A DNA stretch of 64,000 nucleotides. It comes from Geovibrio thiophilus (GTDB lineage: Bacteria > Chrysiogenota > Deferribacteres > Deferribacterales > Geovibrionaceae). The position numbers and the translations under genes were made by a program. Shown piece after piece: positions 8,274-16,432 of this stretch; the first letter of the stretch is position 1; each line of letters opens with the position of its first letter. The stretch spans positions 2,542,001-2,606,000 of the forward strand of contig NZ_CP035108.1 of NCBI RefSeq assembly GCF_004087915.1. Reading direction: 5' to 3'. The notes under the pieces are model-generated. The model was not told where the DNA came from. It made no database searches and worked only from the letters and a program-made list of their open reading frames with translations.

Positions 8274-8678
8274 TTAAGCCCTGCCTATCTCCAGCGCTCT
8301 CAGAGCCAGCTGCTTGGCTGTTTCAAAGACTGTGGCGTTTGCTTCGTAGCTCTTGGAAGCTTCGAGCATATTCACCATCTCTTCGATGGGGTTAACGTTC
8401 GGGTATGCCACGTAGCCTTCCTCATTTGCGTCAGGATGGTCGGGCTCATATTTCAGAGTGGGCGGTTTTTCGTCGTCTATAACTCTCTGGACGCGCACGC
8501 CGCCTGCGTATTCGCCCTTCATAACCTGTTCAAACACAACGTCTTTACGCTGGTAGGGACCGCCGTCCGCAGTTCTTGTGGTCTGGGCGTTTGCAAGGTT
8601 TGAGGATATGGCGCCTATTCTTATTCTCTGCGCGGAAAGCCCCGTCGCGGAAACATCCATTACATGTGTAAAGCTCAT
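8274..8678 (-). CDS. flgC: Flagellar basal-body rod protein FlgC
   Basis: FlgC (134 residues) is a proximal rod subunit. The N-terminal rod motif (MDVSATGLSAQRIRIGAISSNLANAQTTRT) and the C-terminal signature (YPNVNPIEEMVNMLEASKSYEANATVFETAKQLALRALEIGR) are complete. It lies 7 bases after flgB. Confidence 0.98.
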   Translation of the reverse strand: MSFTHVMDVSATGLSAQRIRIGAISSNLANAQTTRTADGGPYQRKDVVFEQVMKGEYAGGVRVQRVIDDEKPPTLKYEPDHPDANEEGYVAYPNVNPIEEMVNMLEASKSYEANATVFETAKQLALRALEIGRA

Positions 8679-8685
8679 CTATCCG

Positions 8686-9093
8686 TTACCTGCCCTGTAT
8701 AGCTGTTTTAAGTTTGGTGAAAGTGCCTGCCGTTATCTGGCTGAGTTCCTGATAAAGCACCGAGTTTGCCGCCATTTCACTCATTTCATAGTCGAGATTC
8801 ACATCGTTGCCGTCATTGCGGAGAGAGGGGTTGTTCTGAAACCGTACATAATCGGCGGGAACTCCGCTGAAACCGCCTGTTGAGAAATGCTTTGCATGAG
8901 TTTGAGCGAGTGGAAGTTTTTTCCCTGTTCCGAGAAAATCCTGCATAACCTCGTCAAATTCCAGCTTGCTTGCCTTGTATGTCGGGGTATCGACATTGGC
9001 TATGTTTTCCGCTATCACGTTATTCTTAACGGACGCGGTGTCCATGCCGTAGGAAAGCTTATCAACGTTAGACATGCTGAAAATATTTCTCAT
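8686..9093 (-). CDS. flgB: Flagellar basal-body rod protein FlgB
   Basis: FlgB (135 residues) is a proximal rod subunit and first gene of the operon. It has the rod N-terminus (MDTASVKNNVIAENIANVDTPTYKASKLEFDEVM) and a central NDVNLDYEMSEMAANSVLYQEL segment. The ATG at 9093 has a good ribosome binding site (AGAGGTGG, spacing about 3-6) and a sigma-54 promoter begins 25 bases upstream. Confidence 0.97.
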   Translation of the reverse strand: MRNIFSMSNVDKLSYGMDTASVKNNVIAENIANVDTPTYKASKLEFDEVMQDFLGTGKKLPLAQTHAKHFSTGGFSGVPADYVRFQNNPSLRNDGNDVNLDYEMSEMAANSVLYQELSQITAGTFTKLKTAIQGR

Positions 9094-9117
9094 GCGCCAC
9101 CTCTTGCGTTTACTAAT

Positions 9118-9133
9118 AACAAAGACGGTGCCA
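9118..9133 (-). promoter_or_regulatory. Sigma-54 (-24/-12) promoter of the flgB operon
   Basis: On the minus strand the sequence TGGCAC-CGTCT-TTGTT matches the sigma-54 consensus TGGCAC-N5-TTGCW with one deviation; the GG and the -12 G are 10 bases apart as required. The start of transcription would fall about 12-15 bases before the flgB ATG. Sigma-54 control of rod/basal-body genes is well known in several phyla. No activator site was identified. Confidence 0.75.
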
Positions 9134-9168
9134 GTTTAAGGGGAAGATTTTGCTGACAGAACGAATGT

Positions 9169-9933
9169 TCAGATATATTTGCGCGCGCCCATATAAGTGC
9201 GGACAAAGTATGAATCATTGAGGTCCGCGACGGTGACATTACGCCCCCGTCCGGGTGCGTGTATGAATTTGCCCGAGCCTATGTAGATACCAACGTGAGA
9301 AACCCTTTTCGCCCTGCCTGTAGCGAAGAATACTAAGTCGCCGGGCTTAAGTTCGCTCTTGAGGACGAATTTTCCATGGTCAAACTGAGCTCTGGAATTG
9401 CGGGGAAGATTCAGTCCGTTGAGCTTGTAGACAACCATGGTGAGCCCTGAGCAGTCAAACCCGCCGGAAGCGCTTTCACCGCCCCATCTGTAAGGCACGC
9501 CGATGTATTTGTGGGCGGTTTTCACAAGGTTTGTCCTGATTCCCTTCCGTTCAAGGTCTTCCGGGCGGAAGTTGTAGTCATAGTCTTCGGGACGGATAAT
9601 GAAGTAATCGTCTATCTGGTTTCTGGTGCGCAGGTTTACGGCGTATCTCACCGCCCTGTCATATGAGGGAAAATCACCAATGCGGACTTTGTAAAGTCCT
9701 GAATCATCGAGGAAGAAATAAGCATCCACACCGGCGGCATTGAGCTTATCCGTATAGTTTGCCGCGTTGGTCACGCTTCCGAAAGCACCGACCTGAATGG
9801 AGTACTTCATCCTCTCAATGTCCGATGCGTCAACACGTCCGCCGCCGCTGTAGGGCGCGGGGCGTCCGCCGAGACACCCCGTTATCACAAACACCAGTAA
9901 AAGCAGTAGAAAATGCTTTTTCTTCATCATCAC
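9169..9933 (-). CDS. SPOR-NlpC/P60 lipoprotein (cell-wall endopeptidase)
   Basis: The 254-residue precursor has a lipoprotein signal with lipobox VITGC (Cys20). A SPOR domain (about residues 43-115, YSIQVGAFGSVTNA) binds denuded glycan at division sites. A C-terminal NlpC/P60 cysteine peptidase domain (about 133-254) carries the catalytic Cys161 (GGFDCSG), His213 (VSHVGIYIG) and His225 (FIHAPG). It would cut the stem peptide of peptidoglycan in the periplasm, attached to a membrane. The gene lies just downstream of livF on the same strand, 6 bases apart, so it may be the last gene of the liv transcript. All catalytic residues appear present. Confidence 0.93.
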   Translation of the reverse strand: MMMKKKHFLLLLLVFVITGCLGGRPAPYSGGGRVDASDIERMKYSIQVGAFGSVTNAANYTDKLNAAGVDAYFFLDDSGLYKVRIGDFPSYDRAVRYAVNLRTRNQIDDYFIIRPEDYDYNFRPEDLERKGIRTNLVKTAHKYIGVPYRWGGESASGGFDCSGLTMVVYKLNGLNLPRNSRAQFDHGKFVLKSELKPGDLVFFATGRAKRVSHVGIYIGSGKFIHAPGRGRNVTVADLNDSYFVRTYMGARKYI

Positions 9934-9939
9934 CTTATA

Positions 9940-10647
9940 TCAGATCCCAAGATAGGCTTTTTTAACGTCTTCGTTGGAAAGCAGGTTAGATGCCTTGTCT
10001 TCCATTGTCACCCTGCCCGTCTCCATAACATAGCCTCTGTCGGCTACCTTGAGGGCAAGGTTAGCGTTCTGCTCAACAAGGAAGATTGTCGTCCCGCTTT
10101 CCTCTTTTATTTTCCTGATAATCTCAAAAATCTGCTGAACTATCAGCGGAGCAAGCCCCAGCGAGGGTTCATCCAGAAGCAGAAGACGGGGTCTTGCCAT
10201 AAGCGCGCGGGAGATGGCGAGCATCTGCTGTTCACCGCCGCTGAGGGTTCCGCCCTGCTGGTGTCTTCTTTCCGCCAGTCTGGGGAAAAGGTCGTACACC
10301 TGTTCAAGATCCTTCTTTATCCCTTCCCTGTCTTTTCTGAGAAAAGCACCGAGGTCAAGGTTTTCAGACACCGTGAGGTAGGGGAAAATATGTCTTCCCT
10401 CAGGAACCTGACAGATGCCCATTTTAACGATTTTATCCGGCTTCATCCTGTGTATCGGCTCACCCTTGAAAAGGATTTCGCCCGACTTGGGCTGAACTAT
10501 ACCGCTTACAGAGAGAAGAGTGGTGGTCTTCCCTGCTCCGTTCGCTCCGATAAGCGTTATGATCTCGCCTTCGTTTATTTTAAGCGAAACATCATGGAGC
10601 GCCTGAATATTGCCGTAGTAAGTGCTTATGCCGTTAATCTCAAGCAT
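9940..10647 (-). CDS. livF: Branched-chain amino acid ABC transporter ATP-binding protein LivF
   Basis: The 235-residue ATPase has Walker A (IGANGAGKTTTLLSV), the signature TLSGGEQQMLAISRALMARP and Walker B (LLLLDEPSLGLAP), with the LivF-type C-terminus ending KKAYLGI. The ATG at 10647 is preferred over an upstream TTG at 10662: it gives the family N-terminus MLEINGISTYYG and has a strong ribosome binding site (GGGGAGGA, spacing 5-6). It overlaps the livG stop by 8 bases. Confidence 0.95.
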   Translation of the reverse strand: MLEINGISTYYGNIQALHDVSLKINEGEIITLIGANGAGKTTTLLSVSGIVQPKSGEILFKGEPIHRMKPDKIVKMGICQVPEGRHIFPYLTVSENLDLGAFLRKDREGIKKDLEQVYDLFPRLAERRHQQGGTLSGGEQQMLAISRALMARPRLLLLDEPSLGLAPLIVQQIFEIIRKIKEESGTTIFLVEQNANLALKVADRGYVMETGRVTMEDKASNLLSNEDVKKAYLGI

Positions 10648-11443
10648 CGGCGTCCTCCCCAAGATAGGCTTTGATGACTTCGGGATTGTTCTTTATCTCA
10701 AGAGGAGTTCCTGCGGCAATTCTCTGCCCGTGATCCATGACATATATCCTGTCGGAAAGGTTCATGACCAGTTTCATGTCATGTTCTATAAGCAGAATAG
10801 ATATTTTATCCTTATCCCTGATCTCTCGGATGAGTCCTGTGAGATCTTCGGTTTCCTGCGGGTTCATGCCGGCTGCCGGTTCATCAAGAAGAAGAAGAAC
10901 AGGATCGGTGGCAAGTGCGCGGGCAATCTCAAGCCTGCGCTGAGCGCCGTAGGGAAGATTGCTCGCCATTTCGTTGGCGAGACTTGTGAGACCTATTTTC
11001 TCCAGAATAGCATAGCTTACCGACGCAGCGTTCTTTTCCTCCCTTCTGGTGCGGGGATCGCGCAGGAGTGCGCCTATTACTTTCGCCTTTGTGCGGCAGT
11101 GTCTGCCGATCATGACGTTCTCAAGAACGGTCATATTAGGAAAAAGTCTGATGTTCTGGAAGGTTCTCGCAAGCCCCAGCTCAGTTACCTGATTGGGTTT
11201 CTTACCGTTTACTCTTTTTTCGCCGAACTTGGTGTGGACGACTATATCCCCGTCAGAGGGGTTGTATATACCTGTAATGCAGTTGAAAAAAGTGGTTTTT
11301 CCGGCTCCGTTGGGACCGATGAGAGCGACTATCTCACCGTTCTGTATCTCCATATCAACATGGTCAACGGCTCTTAAACCGCCGAAATCCATGGTAAGCC
11401 CCTTCACCTCAAGAACGGGAAGGCTGGTGTTATTTTGCTTCAT
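10640..11443 (-). CDS. livG: Branched-chain amino acid ABC transporter ATP-binding protein LivG
   Basis: The 267-residue ATPase has Walker A (LIGPNGAGKTTFFNCITG), a signature-like LPYGAQRRLEIARALATDP and Walker B (LLLLDEPAAGMNPQE). LPYGAQRRLEIARAL in place of LSGGQ is characteristic of LivG. It pairs with LivF to drive uptake of leucine, isoleucine and valine (or a related substrate). It overlaps livM by 14 bases. Confidence 0.96.
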   Translation of the reverse strand: MKQNNTSLPVLEVKGLTMDFGGLRAVDHVDMEIQNGEIVALIGPNGAGKTTFFNCITGIYNPSDGDIVVHTKFGEKRVNGKKPNQVTELGLARTFQNIRLFPNMTVLENVMIGRHCRTKAKVIGALLRDPRTRREEKNAASVSYAILEKIGLTSLANEMASNLPYGAQRRLEIARALATDPVLLLLDEPAAGMNPQETEDLTGLIREIRDKDKISILLIEHDMKLVMNLSDRIYVMDHGQRIAAGTPLEIKNNPEVIKAYLGEDADA

Positions 11444-12659
11444 TTGCTTTCTCCCCCCCGAAATTCATTTTGTCGAATAAATATTTCCGCCGCACGTTGC
11501 TGATGAGTCCCTGAGGTCTGAACACCATCATGAGCACCATCGACCCGCCGAAAATAAGCATACGCAGCTCGGAAAACGCCCTGAGATACTCAGGAAGGAG
11601 TATGAGTATAAGCGCTGCAAGAATTACGCCGAGGATTGAGCCCATACCGCCGAGAACAACAATGGCGAGAATGATCGCAGACTCAAGAAAGGTGAAGCTC
11701 GCAGGGTTGACGAATGTGGTCTTCGCCGCGAACACAACGCCCATGAAGCCCGCCCACGTTGCGCCGAGGGCAAAAGCGGTGAGCTTTGTCTTTGTTTTGT
11801 CTATGCCCATAGCCTGACAAGCTATCTCATCCTCACGGAGAGCAAGCCATGCCCTGCCTATACGGGAGTTCTGGAGTCTGCTGACACAGAAAATAGTGAT
11901 CACCGCCAGAACAAGAACAAGATAGTAAAGCGCTGTCATTGACTGGGAGAGATTAAGTTTAAGCCCGAAGAATGCCGGTCTGTCTATGCCTGCTATGCCG
12001 CTGGGACCGAAAGAGAAGTCGTTCCAGTTTTCAAGCACGAGGCGGATAATCTCTCCGAAGCCCAGAGTAACTATCGCCAGATAATCGCCCCTGAGCCTGA
12101 GCACAGGGAAGCCGAGGACTATCCCGAACATCATGGCAAGGGCTCCGCCTATGGGCAGCACCGCCCAGAAGCCCAGACCGAAGTGATGGTTCAGAAGGGC
12201 GTAGCTGTAAGCTCCCACGGCGTAAAACGCCACATAGCCTAGGTCAAGAAGACCGGCAAGCCCGACGACTATGTTAAGACCGAGACCGAGAACAACGTAC
12301 ATAAGCGCCGTGGTCATGATATTGACCTGATACGTGTTGGACATATGAGGGAATGCGAAGGTAAACACCACCGCGGCGGCAATCAGAGGATACAGAACCT
12401 TCTTGTTGTCCACAAGGGTGTTCTGGAGTCCGTTTTTCAGCCTTGCCCTGATGTTTCTTTCGCTGATGTGGGTCTTTTTATAATGCAGCCAGCGCCACAG
12501 CATGGAACCGAAAAATGCGCCTATTCCTATATAGAGCAGATTGTTCCAGCGCCAGACAATGGTATTATGAACAGTGTTAACCTTAATCACCATTATGGGG
12601 AATGTGAGAAACATGAACCATAAGGCGGTTACAAACGATTTTTTCAGCTCATTCAGCAT
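11430..12659 (-). CDS. livM: Branched-chain amino acid ABC transporter permease LivM
   Basis: The 409-residue multi-spanning protein has two to three N-terminal helices plus the conserved permease core (LNIVVGLAGLLDLGYVAFYAVGAYSYALL, FPVLRLRGDYLAIVTLGFGEIIRLVLENW, and LGGMGSILGVILAAL). The long N-terminal extension (about 110 residues) is typical of the E. coli-type LivM rather than short forms. It sits 1 base after livH and overlaps livG. Confidence 0.95.
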   Translation of the reverse strand: MLNELKKSFVTALWFMFLTFPIMVIKVNTVHNTIVWRWNNLLYIGIGAFFGSMLWRWLHYKKTHISERNIRARLKNGLQNTLVDNKKVLYPLIAAAVVFTFAFPHMSNTYQVNIMTTALMYVVLGLGLNIVVGLAGLLDLGYVAFYAVGAYSYALLNHHFGLGFWAVLPIGGALAMMFGIVLGFPVLRLRGDYLAIVTLGFGEIIRLVLENWNDFSFGPSGIAGIDRPAFFGLKLNLSQSMTALYYLVLVLAVITIFCVSRLQNSRIGRAWLALREDEIACQAMGIDKTKTKLTAFALGATWAGFMGVVFAAKTTFVNPASFTFLESAIILAIVVLGGMGSILGVILAALILILLPEYLRAFSELRMLIFGGSMVLMMVFRPQGLISNVRRKYLFDKMNFGGEKANEAK

Positions 12660-12660
12660 G

Positions 12661-13563
12661 CTACACCTTCTGAGCCGTGGATTTGCCGAGAATGCCCGCA
12701 GGTCTGAAAATAAGGATCAGAACAAGCAGGGCGAAAGCGAAAACATCTTCATAGTCGCTGGAAACGTAGCCTGTTGCGAAGCTCTCCGTCCAGCCGAGGA
12801 TAAGAGCGCCGAGAACCGCGCCCGGAATGCTGCCTATGCCGCCGAGAACTGCCGCGGTAAACGCCTTGATCCCCGCAATGAAGCCTATGTAAAAGTTTAT
12901 CTGCCCTATGTGGGAGGCGATGAGGATTCCGCCTAACGCCGCAAGGGAGGAGCCTATGATGAATGTCATGGAAATGACCTTATCAACGTCTATTCCCACA
13001 AGAAGCGCCATTTTTTTGTCCTGAGCCGTGGCTCTCATTGCTTTGCCCATTCTGGTAAACTTTATGAACAGAGTCAGCAGAACCATTATCACCGCACTGC
13101 TGAGGATGATAACAAGCTCCGCGGAACTCATTATATGCGATACAGGTTTGATAAATTCAAATTCCGGTATAAGCGCCGGAAAGGGGAGGAAGTCTGATGT
13201 CTGTGCAAGAAGTACATAGTTCTGGAGGAATATAGACATTCCTATCGCGCTGATCAGAGGGGAAAGCCTCGGTGCATTTCTCAGAGGTCTGTAAGCGATC
13301 TTTTCCATAGTGTAACCGTAGGCGGATGAATAAATAACCGCCGCTATTCCCGCCAGAATGAGTATGCTGAGACCGCTGAAGCCCATGATACCCAAAACGC
13401 TGGCGACAATAAGTGCCGTGAACGCGCCTATCATATAAATTTCCCCGTGGGCGAAGTTTATCAGCTGGATGATGCCGTAAACCATGGTGTAGCCCAAAGC
13501 GATAAGCGCATAGATGCTGCCTCTTGTGAGGCCGCTTAAAAATAGCTGAAGAAAATAATCCAT
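12661..13563 (-). CDS. livH: Branched-chain amino acid ABC transporter permease LivH
   Basis: The 300-residue membrane protein begins MDYFLQLFLSGLTRGSIYALIALGYTMVYGIIQLINFAHGE, the hallmark of LivH, and has the cytoplasmic coupling segment RMGKAMRATAQDKKMALLVGID and AAVLGGIGSIPGAVLGAL. It forms the permease pair with LivM. A hairpin (13602-13628) separates it from the binding-protein gene. Confidence 0.96.
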   Translation of the reverse strand: MDYFLQLFLSGLTRGSIYALIALGYTMVYGIIQLINFAHGEIYMIGAFTALIVASVLGIMGFSGLSILILAGIAAVIYSSAYGYTMEKIAYRPLRNAPRLSPLISAIGMSIFLQNYVLLAQTSDFLPFPALIPEFEFIKPVSHIMSSAELVIILSSAVIMVLLTLFIKFTRMGKAMRATAQDKKMALLVGIDVDKVISMTFIIGSSLAALGGILIASHIGQINFYIGFIAGIKAFTAAVLGGIGSIPGAVLGALILGWTESFATGYVSSDYEDVFAFALLVLILIFRPAGILGKSTAQKV

Positions 13564-13601
13564 TATCCGTGACTGCTCCTGTTATTTGCCCTGAAATGGA
13601 A

Positions 13602-13628
13602 AGGGGGCGCTGAAAGAAAGCACCCCCT
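13602..13628 (-). promoter_or_regulatory. Intercistronic hairpin between livJ and livH
   Basis: AGGGGG (13602-13607) pairs with CCCCCT (13623-13628), with an inner GC pair and a 9-nt A-rich loop; one C/A mismatch lies in the stem. Stable hairpins after binding-protein genes commonly protect that mRNA or cause partial termination, which keeps the binding protein in excess of the permease. There is no clear T-run. Confidence 0.55.
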
Positions 13629-13647
13629 GAATGTGTATTTGGAAATG

Positions 13648-14838
13648 TTATTTAAGTTCGACGTAAGCGCCGTTCTGAACCTGATACATGGAGAAACCAA
13701 CGCCTATCGCGTCGCCTCTTTCGTCAAAGCTTATGCTTCCGAGGGGAGTTTCAACATACTCAGTTCTGAGAGCCTTGCTTACTGCCTCATAGTCTGTGGA
13801 ATCAGCCTTGTCGATGGCGTTGAGAATAGCCATGGCAGCAGAGTATCCGTTGATGAAGAAAGCGCCGGGGTCAGCCTGAAAAGCAGCTTTATGCTCTTCG
13901 ACAGCTTTTATGTTGAGGGGATTTGTTGAAGTGTCTCTGGGACCTGTGGCGTAAACGCCTTCGGCAAATTCGCCCGCAACTTTTATGAATGTGTCATCTT
14001 TCACGCCGTCATCAGAGATGAAGGGAATGTTGATCTGTTTTTTGCGCATCTGAGTAACGATTTTGGAAGCTTCGGGGTGGTATCCGCCGAAGATAACCGC
14101 CTCTGCGCCTGAACGGGCGATTTTCTGAACCACTGCGGAGTAGTCAACCGCGCCGGGGGTCACGCCTTCGTAAAGGACAACGCTGACACCCTCAACGGAG
14201 GAATTGTCAAGGAAGGATTTTGCGAACTCTGCAAGACCTTTGCCGTAGTCGCCTTTATCGTGAAGAACTGCGAATTTTTTAATATTAAGAGTGTTGAGAG
14301 CGAAATCAACCTCAAGTCTTGCCTGAGCGTCATCGGGAGCGATGGTGCGGAGGAAGTTAGGGTATTCGCCGCTCTGAGTGAGCGCGGGGTTTGTAGCTGA
14401 GGGTGATATAACAAGGATGTTTGCATCTTTATATATACCGAGAGCCGCTTTTGTGGCACCTGAGCATATGTGGCCGATAACGGCTACAACTTTGTCGGAA
14501 ACAAGCTTGCTTGCTGTGTTTGTCGCAACTTCAGGTTTGCAAACATCATCTTCGATGTAAAGCTCGACCTGTCTTCCGTCGATACCGCCGTTTTTGTTGA
14601 CTTCGTCAACATAAAGCTTAACAGCGTTGACAGTGGGAAGACCATAGGACGCGAGGTCACCGGAATGTGCGCCGGCAACACCTATTTTGATCGGCTCTGT
14701 TGAAGCAGCGGGAGCCGCAGCCTCAGTTGCGTTTTCCGCGGGAGCTTCCGCCGCTTTTTCTTCAGCCTTCTGGCTGCAAGCGGTCATAAGGAAGACTGCG
14801 GAGACCATGACAAGCAGGAACGTAAGGAACTTCTTCAT
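13648..14838 (-). CDS. livJ: Branched-chain amino acid ABC transporter substrate-binding lipoprotein
   Basis: The 396-residue precursor has a lipobox (LMTAC, Cys21), an Ala/Glu-rich linker, and a type I periplasmic binding-protein fold: IKIGVAGAHSGDLASYGLPTVNAVKLYVDEVNKNGGIDGRQVEL, VIGHICSGATKAALGIYKDANILVISPSATNP, and AVLHDKGDYGKGLAEFAKSFL, all typical of Leu/Ile/Val-binding proteins. It is first in the transporter operon and has its own strong promoter. The exact amino acid specificity cannot be read from sequence. Confidence 0.94.
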   Translation of the reverse strand: MKKFLTFLLVMVSAVFLMTACSQKAEEKAAEAPAENATEAAAPAASTEPIKIGVAGAHSGDLASYGLPTVNAVKLYVDEVNKNGGIDGRQVELYIEDDVCKPEVATNTASKLVSDKVVAVIGHICSGATKAALGIYKDANILVISPSATNPALTQSGEYPNFLRTIAPDDAQARLEVDFALNTLNIKKFAVLHDKGDYGKGLAEFAKSFLDNSSVEGVSVVLYEGVTPGAVDYSAVVQKIARSGAEAVIFGGYHPEASKIVTQMRKKQINIPFISDDGVKDDTFIKVAGEFAEGVYATGPRDTSTNPLNIKAVEEHKAAFQADPGAFFINGYSAAMAILNAIDKADSTDYEAVSKALRTEYVETPLGSISFDERGDAIGVGFSMYQVQNGAYVELK

Positions 14839-14914
14839 AAACCCTCTCCGTTTAAAAAATTTTCTTGTTCATTCATCCGGAAAAGGGCACAAGCCGATTC
14901 CCGAATAAATTTAA

Positions 14915-14943
14915 ATACTAACTAAGGACTAGGGCTTAGTCAA
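14915..14943 (-). promoter_or_regulatory. Sigma-70 promoter of the liv operon with embedded inverted repeat
   Basis: On the minus strand TTGACT (14943-14938), a 17-base spacer and TAGTAT (14920-14915) form a near-consensus promoter 77 bases before the livJ ATG. The inverted repeat ACTAAG-N8-CTTAGT (14921-14940) exactly fills the spacer and touches the -35 element, which is where a repressor dimer would block RNA polymerase. The regulator is not identifiable here. Confidence 0.75.
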
Positions 14944-15227
14944 GATAAAAGGAAATCATCGGTTAACTGCGATCATGAGACTGAATAAAGTTAAATATTA
15001 CTAAACATTAGGCGTGTTTTCAACGATCTTTTATTGTTAAAAACCTTACAAAAGTTAACTTAGGGAAAAAGCTGTTTTTAATCAAGTTTTTTGTATGAAA
15101 AGACACAAAATTGAGAATTTTTAAGGAGGAAAACGGATTTCTTCACTCATGTCCGCAATGGAAGCAAGTTATGTCACCGCGATGAACAAGAGGAATATTA
15201 ATGTGATTATCTAAGAATCAGTCTCAA
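14944..15227. other. A/T-rich gene-free stretch
   Basis: This lies between the liv promoter and repeat copy C. No coding frame, tRNA or convincing hairpin is visible. It holds several TTAAC/GTTAA words (around 14961, 14993 and 15055), but these are not arranged in a clear operator. Confidence 0.5.
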
Positions 15228-15426
15228 GCAACTCCACGGATGGAGTTGCGCCGTGCGAAGCGAAGCCGTGTTCACCACGGCGCGAGCGTGTATCCGAAAT
15301 TTCCATGGATGGTAAATTTTGGATTATAAAGACGAGACATGCGCCGTGCGAAGCGAAGACGAACGAAGTTCGGCGCGAGCCTGTATCCGAAATTTCCATG
15401 GATGGTAAATTTTGGATTATAAAGAC
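15228..15426 (+). repeat. Three-hairpin dispersed repeat, copies C1 and C2 in tandem
   Basis: C1: hairpin 1 (15228-15249, CAACTCCA/TGGAGTTG), block GCGCCGTGCGAAGCGAAG (15248-15265), hairpin 2 (15266-15280, CCGTG/CACGG), block CGCGAGCGTGT (15281-15291), hairpin 3 (about 15297-15320, AAATTTCC/GGTAAATTT). C2 repeats the block, hairpin 2 (15359-15373, CGAAC-gaa-GTTCG), block CGCGAGCCTGT and hairpin 3 at a period of exactly 93 bases. Apart from one base in the second block, only the middle hairpin differs between C1 and C2 over the repeated unit. It reads opposite to the neighbouring genes. Confidence 0.88.
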
Positions 15427-15441
15427 GAAACCTGTGAAGCT

Positions 15442-16431
15442 TCAATATACGGCAATCTTGCTGAGGCGAACTATGTCTCCTTTCATTATCTCCATGCCGG
15501 AACCCACAAGATACATTGTGGAGTATTTGCCGTTGACGATGATTAACTGCCCTTCGCCCACAGGTTCGGTTTTGACCACTCCGTTCTCCTCAAGCCTGCG
15601 GAAGATCCGGAATTTGTCACCTTCCTTGACAGGCAGCGGGTGACCAATATTAACTATCACGGAGTAGCCTTCGGCGGAGAAAGTATGATTTTCAGCCAGA
15701 TAGACCACCTCTCCTGAGATGTCGGAGTCTATGCTTCTGAAGCCTTTGGGTCTCTTAACAGTCATTTCTTTGCTTACAGCCGCTTTAAAGCCTGTACTCA
15801 CGGAGCTGAACGATTTATATATCTCAGCCTTGGATGTCTCATCCCCTGCTTTTACAATTCTCGCGTAGCCCACGCAGGAGTAGACCGCCCTGTTCTTCTC
15901 CACCCTGCTTCTTTTTTCATAAAGAATCACGGTGTCGCCAGTGTTGAGCCCTTTTTCAGTGCCTGCGTCTATGGTTATAAAGTCACCGGTGGAGACCATC
16001 TCCCTTTTCTGCTCGGTTGAGATGACTGTAAATTCAGGTTCCTCATCCAGAACGGAGTCAAAGGCATTGAGACTGTCATGCCCGAAGCTGTTGAGACCGT
16101 CTGCCGCTTCCATTCCTGAACCGGCGGAAGTGCTTTCGGAGGCTGCGGTACCGGCTTCAAGCTTAAAAAGCCCGCCTTCGCCTATGCGTATCGCTTCTCC
16201 GCCCTCGGGAAAACCGGGAATGAAAAGCTTCTCCTTGGGGTAAATAAGGTCGGGGTTGTTTATGAACACGTTACCTTGCCATATAATGGGCCACTTCCAG
16301 TTGTCGCCGTAGTATTGGCGGGAAATATCCCAGAGGGTGTCCCCCTTTTTGACCTCATGCGTGCTCTCCGCTCCGGTGGTGACAGCGGTCAGCAGCAGAG
16401 CGGAAAGAATGATACCCCCGGTACGTTTCAA
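15442..16431 (-). CDS. LysM-domain exported protein
   Basis: The product has a signal peptide (KRTGGIILSALLLTAVTTGAES) and one LysM domain right after it (about residues 25-75, HEVKKGDTLWDISRQYYGDNWKWPIIWQGN), the form found in cell-wall-binding proteins. The remaining roughly 250 residues (FITIDAGTEKGLNTGDTVILYEKR, YSVIVNIGHPLPVKEGDKFRIFRR) are beta-rich and of unknown function. I prefer the TTG at 16431, which sits after GGGGGAATAG and gives a clean signal peptide, over the TTG at 16467, which would overlap the upstream gene by 35 bases. The gene follows a CpoB-like gene, suggesting envelope work. Confidence 0.8.
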   Translation of the reverse strand: MKRTGGIILSALLLTAVTTGAESTHEVKKGDTLWDISRQYYGDNWKWPIIWQGNVFINNPDLIYPKEKLFIPGFPEGGEAIRIGEGGLFKLEAGTAASESTSAGSGMEAADGLNSFGHDSLNAFDSVLDEEPEFTVISTEQKREMVSTGDFITIDAGTEKGLNTGDTVILYEKRSRVEKNRAVYSCVGYARIVKAGDETSKAEIYKSFSSVSTGFKAAVSKEMTVKRPKGFRSIDSDISGEVVYLAENHTFSAEGYSVIVNIGHPLPVKEGDKFRIFRRLEENGVVKTEPVGEGQLIIVNGKYSTMYLVGSGMEIMKGDIVRLSKIAVY

Positions 16432-16432
16432 A

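Noticed and set aside
9940-10662. livF start at TTG 10662
   Set aside because: ATG 10647 has a better ribosome binding site (GGGGAGGA) and yields the normal LivF N-terminus.
15228-15426. CRISPR or simple tandem satellite
   Set aside because: Only two units occur, and each has the hairpin architecture seen at the other three loci.
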